Of a DNA stretch of 64,000 bases, positions 39,608 through 50,444 are shown piece after piece. Origin of the DNA: Nemertoderma westbladi (lineage: Eukaryota; Xenacoelomorpha; Nemertodermatida; Nemertodermatidae). The stretch spans positions 1-64,000 of the forward strand of contig JAUCBJ010001883.1 of assembly GCA_032718475.1 (NCBI GenBank), given 5' to 3'. Below the pieces are notes generated by a model. That model saw nothing but the letters and a program-made list of their open reading frames with translations. It did no database searches and was not told where the DNA came from. Made by a program: the position numbers and the translations under genes. Numbering within the stretch: the stretch's first letter is position 1; each line of letters opens with the position of its first letter.

Positions 39608-42600
39608 TCAAAATTGTTTCCAGTGAACCCCATACACCATATTATAGTTTAAAAATAATAAATGACTATTCTCGTGTAATAAATAATTTTTATAGTCTCC
39701 AAATCGAACAGTAGGTTTTGTTACACGAGTGCTGCGGCGTATTACGCTCTTACTTTCAGTTTCCAACTCCGGTGTTGGAACTGTTTTCTGTTGGGTTGGG
39801 TTCGGTGGTGTTTCGAGTTCAATGACCTCGTGGTAGCGACGGAGAAAACGTCTGTTTCGCCACCATGTACGACCTGAAGGTAGTTTAACGTGGTAGTCTC
39901 GTCGTTTTCCGGCCCCAACTATAATACCGACACGATCCCAACGTTTAGATCTGGAGTCTTGGAGGCGAACTTTTGTGCCTATTAGGAATGGTTTGAGGTC
40001 CCGCGCCGTTGAATTGTAGTGTTTGACGGCTTTCTCGCGAATAGTTTCGTGTCGTGCGTCAGCTGTCTCGGCTGACTGCTGCCACTTCGGGTCAAATGAA
40101 GTGTGATGGGCTGGTACACGCGATCGCAGGTTGCGCCCAAAAACGATCTGGCTTGGTGAGCGACCATCCGCGTGTGGTGTGTTCCGTACCTCGAGTAAAC
40201 CTTCGAGGAATTCCTCAGAATTTATGTCTGAGGTTGTCGTTTTTGCCAATAGACCTTTAATGAGTTTTACGTGGCATTCCGCGTGCCGGTTACTGGACGG
40301 AAAATGCGGCGTACTAGGCGCCCATTCGACCCCCCAACGTTGCAGGAATTTCCTAAAGTTGGATGCGGCGAATTGAGGTCCTCCATCGCTTCGAAGTTTG
40401 GTTGGAACGCCTAAGTCGACGAAACATTTCCGTAACACGCTGACGACTTGTTGTGATGTTGGGTCATTACGCCATTGACCAACGAGTGGATAGCCAGATA
40501 ATAAATCTGTGTAAACAATGTAGTGTCGGCCGGCGAGAGAGAATAGGTCTGTCGATGCGTGTTCGAAGGGTCTGGTTGGCTGTGGGTCAGTAACCAACGT
40601 CTCCTTCGGCAGGCTCGGTAGTCGTTCTTGGCACTGATGACATTGCTGAACCATTTGGATTATGTCGTTGTTTATTCCCGGCCAGTAGACTGCGGACAGC
40701 GCTCTTTGTTTCGTCCGCGTCATACCCTGGTGGGCGGCGTGTAGGCGTTCTAGAATTTTGGCTCGTTTCGCACTAGGTATAACCAGGCGTGGACCATATA
40801 ATACCAGGCCGTTATCTACGGAGAGTTCGTTATGTATGGATTTAAATTGCTGGACGAATCCGGAGGTGTGGTTTTCAGTTGTGAATCCGCTTAGGATTTC
40901 AGTAACTAATTGCTGATAGGCCTTATCGTTTAAGGCTACCTTCCGGATTTCCTCGATAACGGGGTCTGTTGTAGGTGGTTCTAGAACGTTTTCAGGATCT
41001 AAGTCCCGAGTATTAGTTAATGCTATCCGTATAGCTGCTATGGTTCTTGTGACATCTTCATCTTCCTTTAATAATTCATCAGTGGTATCGGGGTCATCCA
41101 CTGGAGCTCGGCTGAGACAGTCTGCAATTTTATTGTCTTTACCTTTTTGCCACACTAATTCAAATTGATATTTCGATTGCAGCTGAGCTTTAATTCGCTG
41201 GAGTTTTGTATTATCGACTTGATCCAGGGTTTGTTTATTGAAGATTGAAAGTAAAGGCCGATGGTCAGTCATAACCTTAAAACTTTCTAATCCAGCTAAA
41301 TATAGGTGGCATTTACTCATTGCATATTTTATAGCAATGGCTTCCAATTCTATTGTGGCATACCGGGTTTCGGCGTCCGATATAAATCGGCTTCCACAGG
41401 CAATGAGCTTCCATTTATTATTATTATTTTGCAGTAAATCGAAGCCAAATCCGTGCAGTCGACTGGCGTCTACTTCTAACCGTGTTTCAGCGTGCGGATC
41501 GAAGGGTACCAGGATTGGAGGTTTTAGAAGTGTGTATTTAACAGCCTCGAATGCATTATCATGCATTATTTCCCATGTAAAATGGTTGCGAGTTCGTAGT
41601 AACTCGCGCAACGGAGTCGCTGCAGCGCTGACTTCCGAGGAAAAGCAACCGAGTTGGTTAACGAGTCCCATAAAACTTCTGAGTTCACTTATGTTAGTTG
41701 GTTTGGGAAACTCGGAGATTGCCTTTACTTTGTTGGGGTCTGCCTCGATGCCATTGTGTGAAACGATATATCCTGCAAACTTTACTCGTTCTTGAGCGAA
41801 GTTGAACTTTTCAGGATGGAGGGTGATGCCAAAATCCCGACAGCGTTGTAGAACCGAACGAACGCGTTCAACGTGAGTGTCAAACTCGACATCCTCGATG
41901 AGTAGGTCGTCTACGATTTTATTTATGTTGGCCATACCCTCAAAAGCCATGTCTCCCCTATAATTATATGAGTCCCCGGTGGATATGAAGCCCATCGGGG
42001 CCCGGCAGTACCGGAACCGGCCCCACGGCGTTAAGAAGGTAGTGAGGTCTCGCGATCCTTCCGCCAACTCGACTTGCCAATAACCAGACTTAGCGTCGAT
42101 TTTTGTGAAATAACGCGCGTCTGGTGTGCGGTCTGAGACAACGTCGAAAGGAGTTTTGGCATTGTGTATAGTTCGTTTCACCTGATTATTTAATTTGGTA
42201 AGGTCAACCGTGATGCGAATTTCATCCGGTCGACCGGGTTTGGGGCAAACAACCATGGGATGACACCAATCTGTGGCCCGGTCACCCACCCGTTCAATGA
42301 TGCCTTTGTCCAACATGTCGTTGAGTTCGGCATGGGCTTTATCTCTGTACGCGTAGGGTATAGAGCGGGTGGCGTAGATGCAGAAAGGTTTTGCACCTTC
42401 CTTGACTTCTATAGTCATAGGGGGACCCAGCATCGGTTTAAGTTGGCCTTTGATGGCAAAGACGTCACTAAACTCTTCCAGAAGTTTTTGTTTTATTTTG
42501 TCTACGAGTTCAGCATCTATGTTAATAGGTGCAACCACTTTATTTTCCTTCACTAAATGGAGTGGTGTGGGGAATTCGTCGTGGACGATGTTGAAGGCTT

Positions 42601-44200
42601 TACAAGCTATAAAGGAAAGATAAATATCTTTAATTCCGTCACAAATATAAACCCATTCGTTGTAACGCATGTTTTCAATCTGTAGAGTTAGTTTTAAACG
42701 TCCTATACATTTTATTGGATTGCTGTTTATTGCTTCCAGTGGCTCGTCTAATTCTCTAAGTTTATTTATAGATATACCGAGGCGATTTAGAATACCGATT
42801 CCGCCAGCGGTGACGTCTGCGCCGGTGTCTGCAATGCAAGCGCTTGTTGTTAGCAGTTTCCCCGTACCGGTATGCACGAATTGTACGGAGATGCGACGTT
42901 TACCGGCCTCCCGGGCTAGTTCGCGTGGTTCGACGCCAATTTTCGCGAGGGAAATCGCACCGGAAGTTGCCTTCTTTGGTTGGCGACATAGATGGGTGAA
43001 GTGGCCGATACGTTCGCATTTTTTGCATTCGCGGCCAATGGCTTTACACGGTTTATCTTTCTCGTGAGGCCAAACTCCACCACATTTCCAGCAGCGATTA
43101 TTGTCTCGTATTTGTGGATGGGGTTTGAATTGTCGACCTTTACTGGAGCTCCGTTGGCTATCTGACTTACTAAAATTACGCCCTCGGTTCTGAGGTTTAA
43201 CTGCGTTAACTTTGTATGTCAGTCGTTGATCTTCCCGAACAGCCAGCTCCCGATTACGGCAAAAATCGACAGTTTCATCGCGGGATAGGGCAGGCCTTTT
43301 ACCCAAAAGTTCCTGGCGTACCTCCTCATCCCGTATACCGCAAACTATTAAAGTGGAGATCCAGTCCTCCTTTGTCATAACTTCGATGTTTGCGTCATCC
43401 ACCAGTTCGCACAACTGAATGTAGTAATCGTCGAACGACTGTTTGTCTTCCTGTTTAGTCCGTACCAGTTTGTAGCGGTCTACAGTTATATTCTGTTGTG
43501 CGCGGAGGTGTTCCCGTATTTTTACGAGGATTTCGTCCATTGACAGTCGGGTATCTTGAGGAATTTTGACAGCATAATGCATCCGGTTCAGGAAATCAGG
43601 GCTGCAGTATGAAAAGAACGTTGCCACCTGATCTTCCATAGGTTTGCTGTCGAGTTTTGTCACCCAGGCATAATTGCGCCATGTTGTCTCCCACCGTTTA
43701 AATGTTTTGTAGGAAACGTCATCCTCGATAATGTTTGGCGGGTGTACAGTGAGTTTGGTTGCCTCGCGGTCTTGGGGACGTCTGGAGCTTCCGTGCGTTG
43801 CCGATCCCGGGCCCGCAGCTGCAATTACGTCGCGCTCTTCCCGCAATCCCTCAAGTAAACGCTGTTGGTTTTGATCGACGAGGTAGAGGAGTTGTCTGTG
43901 CTCTTCCGCCCGTTCTCGTCGTTCAACCCGCTGTTCTTCCATTCGTTTAGCATCCTGGTCGACAAAGTGCGCGAGGAGTTTAGCTAAATCGGAACCTCCG
44001 ACTTCTCCGGTTTGTTCAGGTTCTGATTCTGCTCCTTCTACGAACTTTAGCAACCGTTTTCTAAGAACCGTTGTTGCCGTTCTGTCGCTGTACTTAATTC
44101 CGGCATTTGCGAGGTGTGCTTTAATAGTCGCCCGGTCAAGGTGTTCTATCGAAGCTGGATCAATTTCCCACGTTTCATCCTGGGTTGGGAGTTCGTCCAT
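39608..44200 (-). CDS. Gag-Pol polyprotein, Ty3/gypsy
   Basis: One ORF of about 1530 codons from the ATG at 44200 (a GTG precedes it). In order: a SAP-like N-terminal helix pair (LDRATIKAHLANAGIKYSD), a Gag region, and two zinc knuckles (CWKCGGVWPHEKDKPC; CKKCERIGHFTHLC). A protease with IADTGADVTAGG follows. The RT has FTKIDAKSGYWQVEL and the active site KIVDDLLI, where the usual aromatic residue before X-DD is Ile. RNase H has RLEVDAS, YATIELEAIA and VMTDHRPL. The integrase has a His/Cys zinc site (HAAHQGMTRTK...CHQCQ) and the D-D-E residues (STDLF, RSDGGPQF, NRHAECHVK), with a basic C-terminal tail. No frameshift or stop interrupts it. Gag and Pol in one frame implies processing by its protease from one translation product. 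It is nested in the LTR of an older element. Confidence 0.92.
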   Translation of the reverse strand: MDELPTQDETWEIDPASIEHLDRATIKAHLANAGIKYSDRTATTVLRKRLLKFVEGAESEPEQTGEVGGSDLAKLLAHFVDQDAKRMEEQRVERRERAEEHRQLLYLVDQNQQRLLEGLREERDVIAAAGPGSATHGSSRRPQDREATKLTVHPPNIIEDDVSYKTFKRWETTWRNYAWVTKLDSKPMEDQVATFFSYCSPDFLNRMHYAVKIPQDTRLSMDEILVKIREHLRAQQNITVDRYKLVRTKQEDKQSFDDYYIQLCELVDDANIEVMTKEDWISTLIVCGIRDEEVRQELLGKRPALSRDETVDFCRNRELAVREDQRLTYKVNAVKPQNRGRNFSKSDSQRSSSKGRQFKPHPQIRDNNRCWKCGGVWPHEKDKPCKAIGRECKKCERIGHFTHLCRQPKKATSGAISLAKIGVEPRELAREAGKRRISVQFVHTGTGKLLTTSACIADTGADVTAGGIGILNRLGISINKLRELDEPLEAINSNPIKCIGRLKLTLQIENMRYNEWVYICDGIKDIYLSFIACKAFNIVHDEFPTPLHLVKENKVVAPINIDAELVDKIKQKLLEEFSDVFAIKGQLKPMLGPPMTIEVKEGAKPFCIYATRSIPYAYRDKAHAELNDMLDKGIIERVGDRATDWCHPMVVCPKPGRPDEIRITVDLTKLNNQVKRTIHNAKTPFDVVSDRTPDARYFTKIDAKSGYWQVELAEGSRDLTTFLTPWGRFRYCRAPMGFISTGDSYNYRGDMAFEGMANINKIVDDLLIEDVEFDTHVERVRSVLQRCRDFGITLHPEKFNFAQERVKFAGYIVSHNGIEADPNKVKAISEFPKPTNISELRSFMGLVNQLGCFSSEVSAAATPLRELLRTRNHFTWEIMHDNAFEAVKYTLLKPPILVPFDPHAETRLEVDASRLHGFGFDLLQNNNNKWKLIACGSRFISDAETRYATIELEAIAIKYAMSKCHLYLAGLESFKVMTDHRPLLSIFNKQTLDQVDNTKLQRIKAQLQSKYQFELVWQKGKDNKIADCLSRAPVDDPDTTDELLKEDEDVTRTIAAIRIALTNTRDLDPENVLEPPTTDPVIEEIRKVALNDKAYQQLVTEILSGFTTENHTSGFVQQFKSIHNELSVDNGLVLYGPRLVIPSAKRAKILERLHAAHQGMTRTKQRALSAVYWPGINNDIIQMVQQCHQCQERLPSLPKETLVTDPQPTRPFEHASTDLFSLAGRHYIVYTDLLSGYPLVGQWRNDPTSQQVVSVLRKCFVDLGVPTKLRSDGGPQFAASNFRKFLQRWGVEWAPSTPHFPSSNRHAECHVKLIKGLLAKTTTSDINSEEFLEGLLEVRNTPHADGRSPSQIVFGRNLRSRVPAHHTSFDPKWQQSAETADARHETIREKAVKHYNSTARDLKPFLIGTKVRLQDSRSKRWDRVGIIVGAGKRRDYHVKLPSGRTWWRNRRFLRRYHEVIELETPPNPTQQKTVPTPELETESKSVIRRSTRVTKPTVRFGDYKNYLLHENSHLLFLNYNMVYGVHWKQF

Positions 44201-44365
44201 CACGCAAATTAAATATGTTTTTTTTTTATATATGAAATTTCAAATTATTAATTAGCAAGCAAATAACGTCAGAACGTGCAGACGTGCAGTCGATCGATGA
44301 TCGATCGGTGATATTGCAGTGCAGTTTATTGCGTAAGTTCAAGCGCAGCGCGGTACTGGTACTGC

Positions 44366-44383
44366 GCCTATCTCACTGCGCCA
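44366..44383 (-). promoter_or_regulatory. Primer-binding site of the young gypsy element
   Basis: Directly after the 5' LTR on the minus strand the sequence is TGGCGCAGTGAGATAGGC, starting with the TGG expected opposite a tRNA CCA end. The particular tRNA is not identified. Confidence 0.65.
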
Positions 44384-44569
44384 TGGTATGTCCGGCTGTC
44401 CGGTACATAGCCAGACAACTGCAGCCTGTAGGCTGAGGTAAAAGTGGATGCTGGAGCGACACAACCGGTCCGTATAATATAAGCAGAATGCAAGCAAGAT
44501 ATGTAGGCCCGTGCCATAGACAGTAAGGGGGAATAATGAAATAGGCCTATACTGTATATATCCATACCA
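44384..44569 (-). repeat. 5' LTR of the young gypsy element
   Basis: Partner of 39395-39580. It should hold the promoter, but no strong TATA element stands out beyond TATAATATAA-like sequence near 44474. Confidence 0.88.
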
Positions 44570-44574
44570 GTAGC

Positions 44575-44652
44575 TTAATAATAATATATTTTCCTCTAGA
44601 GATTATTATTAAACAACTCTTGTCCCAAATTTACTTATTTCTGAATTTAAGA
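44575..44652 (+). repeat. 5' LTR of the older gypsy element, second part
   Basis: It continues TTAATAATAATATATTTTCC as in the 3' LTR at 47943 and ends just before TTGGTGACCC. Its last 15 bp are much more diverged from the 3' LTR than the rest. Confidence 0.75.
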
Positions 44653-44653
44653 T

Positions 44654-44671
44654 TGGTGACCCAGACTTTGA
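44654..44671 (+). promoter_or_regulatory. Primer-binding site of the older gypsy element
   Basis: TGGTGACCCAGACTTTGA follows the 5' LTR at the position of a tRNA primer site. Confidence 0.65.
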
Positions 44672-44686
44672 ACTACAAGTTTTAAG

Positions 44687-45788
44687 ATGGAACAATCCGA
44701 CATCCTAGCCCTTGCTCACGCACAGGGCCGTATTCAGGGGTGGGGGGCGGGGGGGGGGGGGGGGGGGGGGGAGGCCCCAGACCCCCACCATGACCCCACA
44801 ACTATAGGGATCGACCGAACTAGAGGAGTCGAACCGGAACCAAAATGATACCAAACATGGCAATTTTGAATTTTGCCACTTATTTTTCCCAAAATATATA
44901 TGAAAAACAAAAAGTTAGTGTGAAAAACAGTAAATATTTTTGTAGCTTATGAAAGTACCGGTATATTTTTTACACTTTCAATTCTTGCATTTTTGGATCA
45001 GATGTTTTTATACTGATAAAAACATGAACATGCTTCAAATTTATAATTTCCACGTCTAATAGGCCCTATATAGGGATGTGAGTTTTTCTGAAATGTGTTT
45101 TTCAAGGAAATTTAGAAAAATTCCGGAAAAGTTTCTGGAAAAATTTCATCCGTAGTTACGACCACAAGAGACAGGACAAGAACCACCTACTGTAAACACA
45201 TCTAAGCAGGAATCCATTGTTTCTAGTGTTTACTCTACTTGTGTTTTACTATATGTTTTCAGAATGAGCTAAATAGAATAATTAATAAAATAGGAATTTT
45301 CTGAGGAAAATGTATAGGAAATTTCCGGAAAAATGTATAGGAAATTTCCAAATTTTTACATCTACCAGTCTACATTCAGGTTTATTTGAAAGGTATACAG
45401 TTGAGCCCAGGCCCCCCACCACTGACCCGGCCCCAGGCCACCCATCAATGACCCGGACCCAGTCCCCCCACCACTGACCCGGACCCAGGCCACCCACCAC
45501 TCTAAATCCTTAAAATCTGCTCACACACTCAAGGACCTTCAACCGTCCGCCCCAGGGACCATCAATGCCGTCGCTATCAAATTGCCTGACTTCTGGACCG
45601 ATAATCCGGACATTTGGTTCTCGCGCGTCGAGGCCCAGTTTGCCACCCGTGCAATTGTGGCCGATGACACTAAGTTCAATTACGTGGTGACTGCACTAGA
45701 CAATGTGATGGCTTCGGAGGTCTGGGCCACACTGTTAAACCCACCTACCACCAACAAATATGATGCGATCAAGCTGGATTGGACTAGC
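44687..45788 (+). pseudogene. Broken gag of the older gypsy element
   Basis: The ATG at 44687 starts a short Gag N-terminus (MEQSDILALAHAQGRIQG), which runs into a G-run and about 700 bp of unrelated sequence. That sequence includes a roughly 30-bp tandem repeat (about 45411-45505: CCACTGACCCGGACCCAGGC units). Gag resumes at about 45500 with a segment ending in LPDFWTDNPDIWFSRVEAQF and VVTALDNVMASEVWATLLNPP, typical of gypsy capsid starts. It stops being Gag near 45780, where a deletion joins it to RT. Confidence 0.75.
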
Positions 45789-46448
45789 GGCGCTCGACTT
45801 CCTGGGCTACCATATTACTCCTCGGGGTGTCCACCCTTTCCCTGACAGGGTCTCAGCTATCAAAGACTTTCCAGTCCCCACCTTCAGAGCCACACTACAG
45901 CGCTTCTTAGGCATGATTAACTACTACCACCGATTCATGCCCAAGATCGCCGGACAACTTGCACCACTCCACACTGCTTCTAGCTTTTGGACCCCCGAGT
46001 GTCAGAGTTCGTTCGAAGCTGCCAGGTTGGCCTTGGCCACAGCTTCTCTCCTGCACCATCCTCGGACTGACTCAGCCACCAGCATCATGATTGATGCTTC
46101 GGAAGTCGCGGTGGGAACACAACTTGAACAACTCCAGAAAGGCAGGTGGGTCCCGATTGCATTCTTCTCGAAGAAACTCTCAGTCGATGAGTAGAAATAC
46201 AGTGCCTTTGATCGGGAACTCCTCACCGCAAACCTTGCTGTTAAACACTTTGCTCACTTCGTCAAGGGACATAGGTTCACCCTCTACACAGACCATAAAC
46301 CATTGACATTCACAATGTCTAGTACCACTGATCGCTCACCTCGACAGACTCGTCACCTCTCATATATTGCTGAATTTACAACTGACTTATAATACATCCA
46401 AGGCAAACACAACATGGTAGCAGATGCCTCTCCTGAGTTGAGAGCTAC
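45789..46448 (+). pseudogene. RT C-terminus and RNase H remnant of the older gypsy element
   Basis: This starts inside the RT thumb/connection (ALDFLGYHITPRGVHPFPDR, then QRFLGMINYYHRFMPKIAG). It runs into RNase H (SIMIDASEVAVGTQLEQ, later FDRELLTANLAVKHF and LYTDHKPLTF). A TAG at 46192-46194 and another stop near 46390 interrupt it. The palm with the YXDD site and the whole protease are missing. Confidence 0.8.
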
Positions 46449-47792
46449 TTGGACGAATCCATTTCCATATTCCGATTCAGTCCCAGTATATCTGTGACAT
46501 CCACATTACACTATAACACCCTAGCCAATGCGCAGGCTGACAGTGTAGACAAAATGGCTGCCTACCGTACCACTATATCTGGTCTCGTGCTCCGTGACAT
46601 CCCATTCAGTGCAGTGACTGTGCTCTGTGATATCTCTACAGGCTCACCCCGTCCAATCCTACCAAGCGAGTGGAGGCGGCGCGATTTCGACTTGATCCAC
46701 AACCTCTCGCACATGGGCATCTGGCCCAAGCAGAAGGCCATGGCCTCCAGGTTCGTTTGGCATGATTTAAAACATGATGTCTGCCATTTTGGCCATGACT
46801 GCCAAAGCTCCAAAATCCATTACCATGTCCAAGCCCCCCTCAACATCCACATTCCACCGAGCGATCGCCTCAGCAGCCTCCACATCGACTTAGTGGGTCC
46901 CCTACCAGAGAGTGAAGAGATGATATATCTTCTCACCATCATCGACCGCTTTACCAGCTGGCCAGAGGTGATCCCTATGCCCAAATCAGTTACGACAACA
47001 ATTGCTAAAAACTTTATCCGGCATTGGATATCCCGTTTTGGCATCCCCTTAGATATCACCTCTGATCGGGGATCACAGTTCATATCGGAACTTTGGGCTG
47101 AAGTGAATAAACTGCTGGGCACTGCAGTGTTCCAAACCACAGCATACCACCCGCAGGCCAATGGCATGGTCGAGCGCCTGCACAGACAACTCAAGGCTGC
47201 CATCAAGGCCCGTACTACAGGCCCTAACTTGATGAATGAGTTACCACTCATCATGCTCGGCATCCGTTCAGCCTGGCGAGAGGATCTGGACTGCTCACCA
47301 GCCGACCTGGTATATGGAGAATCACTCCACCTCCCAGGCGAGTTCTTCCAGTCGCGTGACTCCCGCACCTATCAGCCAACCGAGGCTTTCGCCCGTCAAC
47401 TGCAGACTGACATGCGCAAAGCACTCCCACCCCCTCCAACTCATCATTCCGAATGTACACTGCACATGCCAGCACACCTCGCAGCCACTGGCTATGTCTA
47501 CATTCACGTAGATAAGGTCAAAGGACCGCAGGTGCAGCCATACAAAGGACCCTTCAAGATCCTGGCCCAGCATCACCAGTACTACACCCTCAATGTGAAG
47601 GGCAAACAGGATAATGTTTCCATCGATAGATTTAAGCCAGCCTATGTATCACGTCCACCTCCTCCTCCCTTCTCAAAAGTATCAGCTCCACCAGCTGTAC
47701 CACAACCCTCTCCCGTGCCGCAGCTGACTTCCAGGTCTGGCCGAGCTGTCAGACAGCCGGTTCGTTTCCAGGCAGCTACCATCACATCATAG
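46449..47792 (+). pseudogene. Integrase ORF of the older gypsy element
   Basis: An open frame of 447 codons covers the integrase. A degraded zinc region (HNLSHMGIWPKQKA...DVCHFGHDCQ) comes first. The catalytic triad follows: Asp in SLHIDLVGPL, Asp in TSDRGSQFISEL and Glu in NGMVERLHRQLK. A C-terminal SH3-like region (GPFKILAQHHQYYTLNV) and a Pro-rich tail end it. The N-terminus is only an opening after a stop, not a natural start. Catalytic residues survive, but upstream Pol is destroyed, so expression is unlikely. Confidence 0.8.
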
Positions 47793-47800
47793 TACTCCAC

Positions 47801-47815
47801 TGGGGTGGGGGGCTA
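47801..47815 (+). promoter_or_regulatory. Polypurine tract of the older gypsy element
   Basis: GGGGTGGGGGGCTA lies directly before the 3' LTR start at 47816. Confidence 0.6.
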
Positions 47816-48016
47816 TGTGGCGCCACTAAATCTAACTCAACTTACTTCATGGCTCGCTCCAAGATACTGAACTGACTTTTTCCTATACTTATGCTCTTCT
47901 GATATTCTGTATGTACAGTGTACTGCTTACCGTACCAGTAGCTTAATAATAACATATTTCTCTAGATTATTATTAAACAACTCTCGTCCCAAATTTGCTT
48001 AATACGGACATCTACA
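47816..48016 (+). repeat. 3' LTR of the older gypsy element
   Basis: An uninterrupted copy that starts TGTGGCGCC and ends ATCTACA. It proves that the sequence at 39255-39394 plus 44575-44652 was once continuous. Confidence 0.8.
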
Positions 48017-48020
48017 GAGC

Positions 48021-49350
48021 TTTATTCTATATTTTAGGTTTTAACATTCCAAAATTCTCAGATTCATCTTGAAGCAAAGAATTTCTAGAAATTGTTTTAG
48101 CTAAAAAAAAGCTTGAAATAAAGCTCAAAAAAAAACAGGGTGGAAACGAGCCTTTATTGAACTAAATGAGTTAATGCAATCTGAGTTCACTAAATTATGT
48201 ACACATGAAATATTATTACCACAGTTAAAATATCATCGGCCTCAGCCTTTTTCTATTCCTCAAAAATATGGATTAAAAAGTCAGACAAAAAATATCTATA
48301 TTTTTGCAAAAGAAATAGTTATTAATTCCAAATCTTTTCGTTAAATTTAATAGTCTAATTGTTTAAATCAAAACTATATCCGATAAAATCAATAAAATAA
48401 TTCAGCATCAATATCTAGTTAGAATCAAGAAGAGATCAATAATTATCATGTGACGTATAAACAGAATGTGTTGCGGATCGAGTCTGCTAAGCACTTCCAA
48501 CCTATAAAATGGGGGGAGGGGGAGCCAATTTAACAAGTTGGTAACCGAGGTGGCCAATATGGCAAAGCATACCAACCATGGGATGTTGAAATGAGTGAAC
48601 CAGGGCCAGCCGGGAAGTGGACTGACAATCCATTTCAGTGAGTAAACACCAGTAAGGTCAAAAAAAGGGAGGCAGAATTAAAGCGTGATAGGTACCAATG
48701 GGATGGCTGCATCGGGCAGTTTACATGTATTGATCATCACAGGCCTATGAAATGTGTTAGCCTATAGGCAATGTATATTTCCCCCTTTAGATTAACGTTC
48801 ATGTATGCATTGCTTAAACCAGTAGGCAATTTATCGAGAGCCGCTTAACTATTACAGGTTGTTGGTATTACAGTTTATCAATTAAAAATAAAATTCTAAT
48901 CTATACCTATAAAAATCAAATTCTCTCTCTCTCTCTCTCTCTGTGTTCGAACTCCTCCAAAATGGGCAAAGGGATTGCGCTGGGACTTGGCATGTGTGTA
49001 TAACTTTAACCAGCGGTCGTTATAGGCCACTTTTCGAAAAGTATAATTCACGTTCGGTACCGGTACTGGGTACCGGTACGTCAGTAGGCCTATACCGGTA
49101 CCAGTACGCCAGTAGGCATATGCCGGTAGCGGGAAATACCGGGTAACAGTCCTCGGGTATTGCCTGCTAGTATAATATATAGCACATTAATAAATTCAAC
49201 CATTGGCAATTTATCTAGTGTAGAAAGGTGGATAGTTTTCACCGTATGCGTATATCATACTGCTATACTTTGCTGTAATCATTATATACCGGTAACTGGT
49301 ATTTGAGATTAAAATTTAAGATTTTAGAAATTTAAGAATTTAATTAAGAT
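48021..49350. other. Intergenic with microsatellite and CCGGTACC-rich patch
   Basis: No gene. A (CT)n tract lies at about 48921-48941. A cluster of CCGGTACC/GGTACCGG palindromes with AGTAGGCCTA words lies at 49055-49140; a similar patch occurs at 56500-56580. Confidence 0.5.
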
Positions 49351-49356
49351 TTGTGA

Positions 49357-50185
49357 TTGAAATTTGTGTCTACTGTTGACGGTGACACAGAACCATTTGA
49401 AGTGTTATGGGGTGTCCTCCAAGGAGACACACTTGCACCATTCTTGTTCATAATTGAGGTTGACTATGTTCAACGCATGTCCTTAGATCATCATAATGAT
49501 GATGGGGTGATGATAACTCCACCTACTGGCTCCAAAAGTCGAGGAAATCCTGCCAAGTACCTACCTAACTGATCTAGACTTTGCTGATGACTTAGGAGTA
49601 CTCTCAGAATCACTAGAGGGAGCCCAACGGCTCATCAGCTCATTAGAACATGCTGCTTCTAGTGTTGGTCTTTTTATTAACTCCAGAAAGACTAAAATTT
49701 TCACAGTTAACTTTGAAAGTCCTCAGCAAGTCTCTGATCGGATGAGCATAAGCTCAAAGGATGGTATGCTTGAGCATGTGGACGACTTCTGTTACCTGGA
49801 ATCATGGATATGGAAGTCAGGTGAGGACCTTTGAATACGTAAGGGAAAGGCATGGGCAGCCTTCAATAGGCTTTCCAGGATTTCCAGGATTAATCGGAAA
49901 CTTAAGGTCCGATTATTTAGAGCAGCAGTAGTTCCAGCATTGCTTTTGCCGTGACGACTAGCCAGTGCATAATCTTGTACTTTGGCAGCCTCATGGAATG
50001 AATAAGCATGGTGGACAGCCCATGAGTTTCTTGAGACGCATCTTAAAGGACACTGGCCTTGAAGATGTGGATGATCTAGCAAATGTCATGGATGATAGGG
50101 AGTTGTGGTGGCGCAATTTTGTTGACAAGCCGGCACAGCATTCTTAAAAATGCAGCTGCAATGCAGCATGCCGATCCTAGTAGTA
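49357..50185 (+). pseudogene. 5'-truncated non-LTR retrotransposon, copy 2
   Basis: The RT part begins STVDGDTEPFEVLWGVLQGD then TLAPFLFII, and a shift follows after PAKYL. The FADDLGVLS active-site block continues in another frame (about 49570). A deletion at about 49938 removes the segment between VVP and the C-terminal Cys/His part. The copy ends with ATGCCGATCC followed by (TAG)n at 50168-50185, which is the family's 3' tail. Confidence 0.78.
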
Positions 50186-50444
50186 GTAGTAGTTTTATCA
50201 GGCTTACGGCCACTCAGTCTTCCACAGCCAACAGCGGCAATGAGTAGAAACACCACCTAGTTGAACGGTCGGGATCTCAGGTCAACCGGGATCCCATCAC
50301 ATAATGGATTGGCATAAACTTGTTGGGGAAGACTTCTGAACTCAACAGTTGTTTACTAGAGAGCAGACCGTGTGGTTCTAAACCAAAACAATAATAATGA
50401 CATTAAAGACTCATCACATCCCTCACTTCTCATAACAACTTAAC
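50186..50444. other. Short intergenic stretch
   Basis: Nothing recognisable beyond a GC-richer patch after the non-LTR tail. Confidence 0.4.

Larger units (their letters stand above)
39395..44569 (-). mobile_element. Young, apparently intact Ty3/gypsy element with 186-bp LTRs
   Basis: The two 186-bp LTRs differ at one visible base. Both start TGGTATG and end CATACCA, and GTAGC flanks each side (39390-39394, 44570-44574). A single ORF of about 1530 codons fills the interior, and a PBS and a purine tract are in place. All expected parts are present, so this copy may be competent for transposition. Confidence 0.9.
39255..48016 (+). mobile_element. Old, deleted Ty3/gypsy element split by a younger insertion
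   Basis: The LTRs start TGTGGCGCCACTAA and the 3' LTR ends ATCTACA, giving TGT...ACA termini. GAGC at 39251-39254 and 48017-48020 is a plausible 4-bp target duplication. The 5' LTR is interrupted at 39395-44574 by the minus-strand element. The interior retains a PBS, a start of gag, a gag core, the end of RT with RNase H, and an integrase ORF, but protease and most of RT are gone. Confidence 0.8.
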
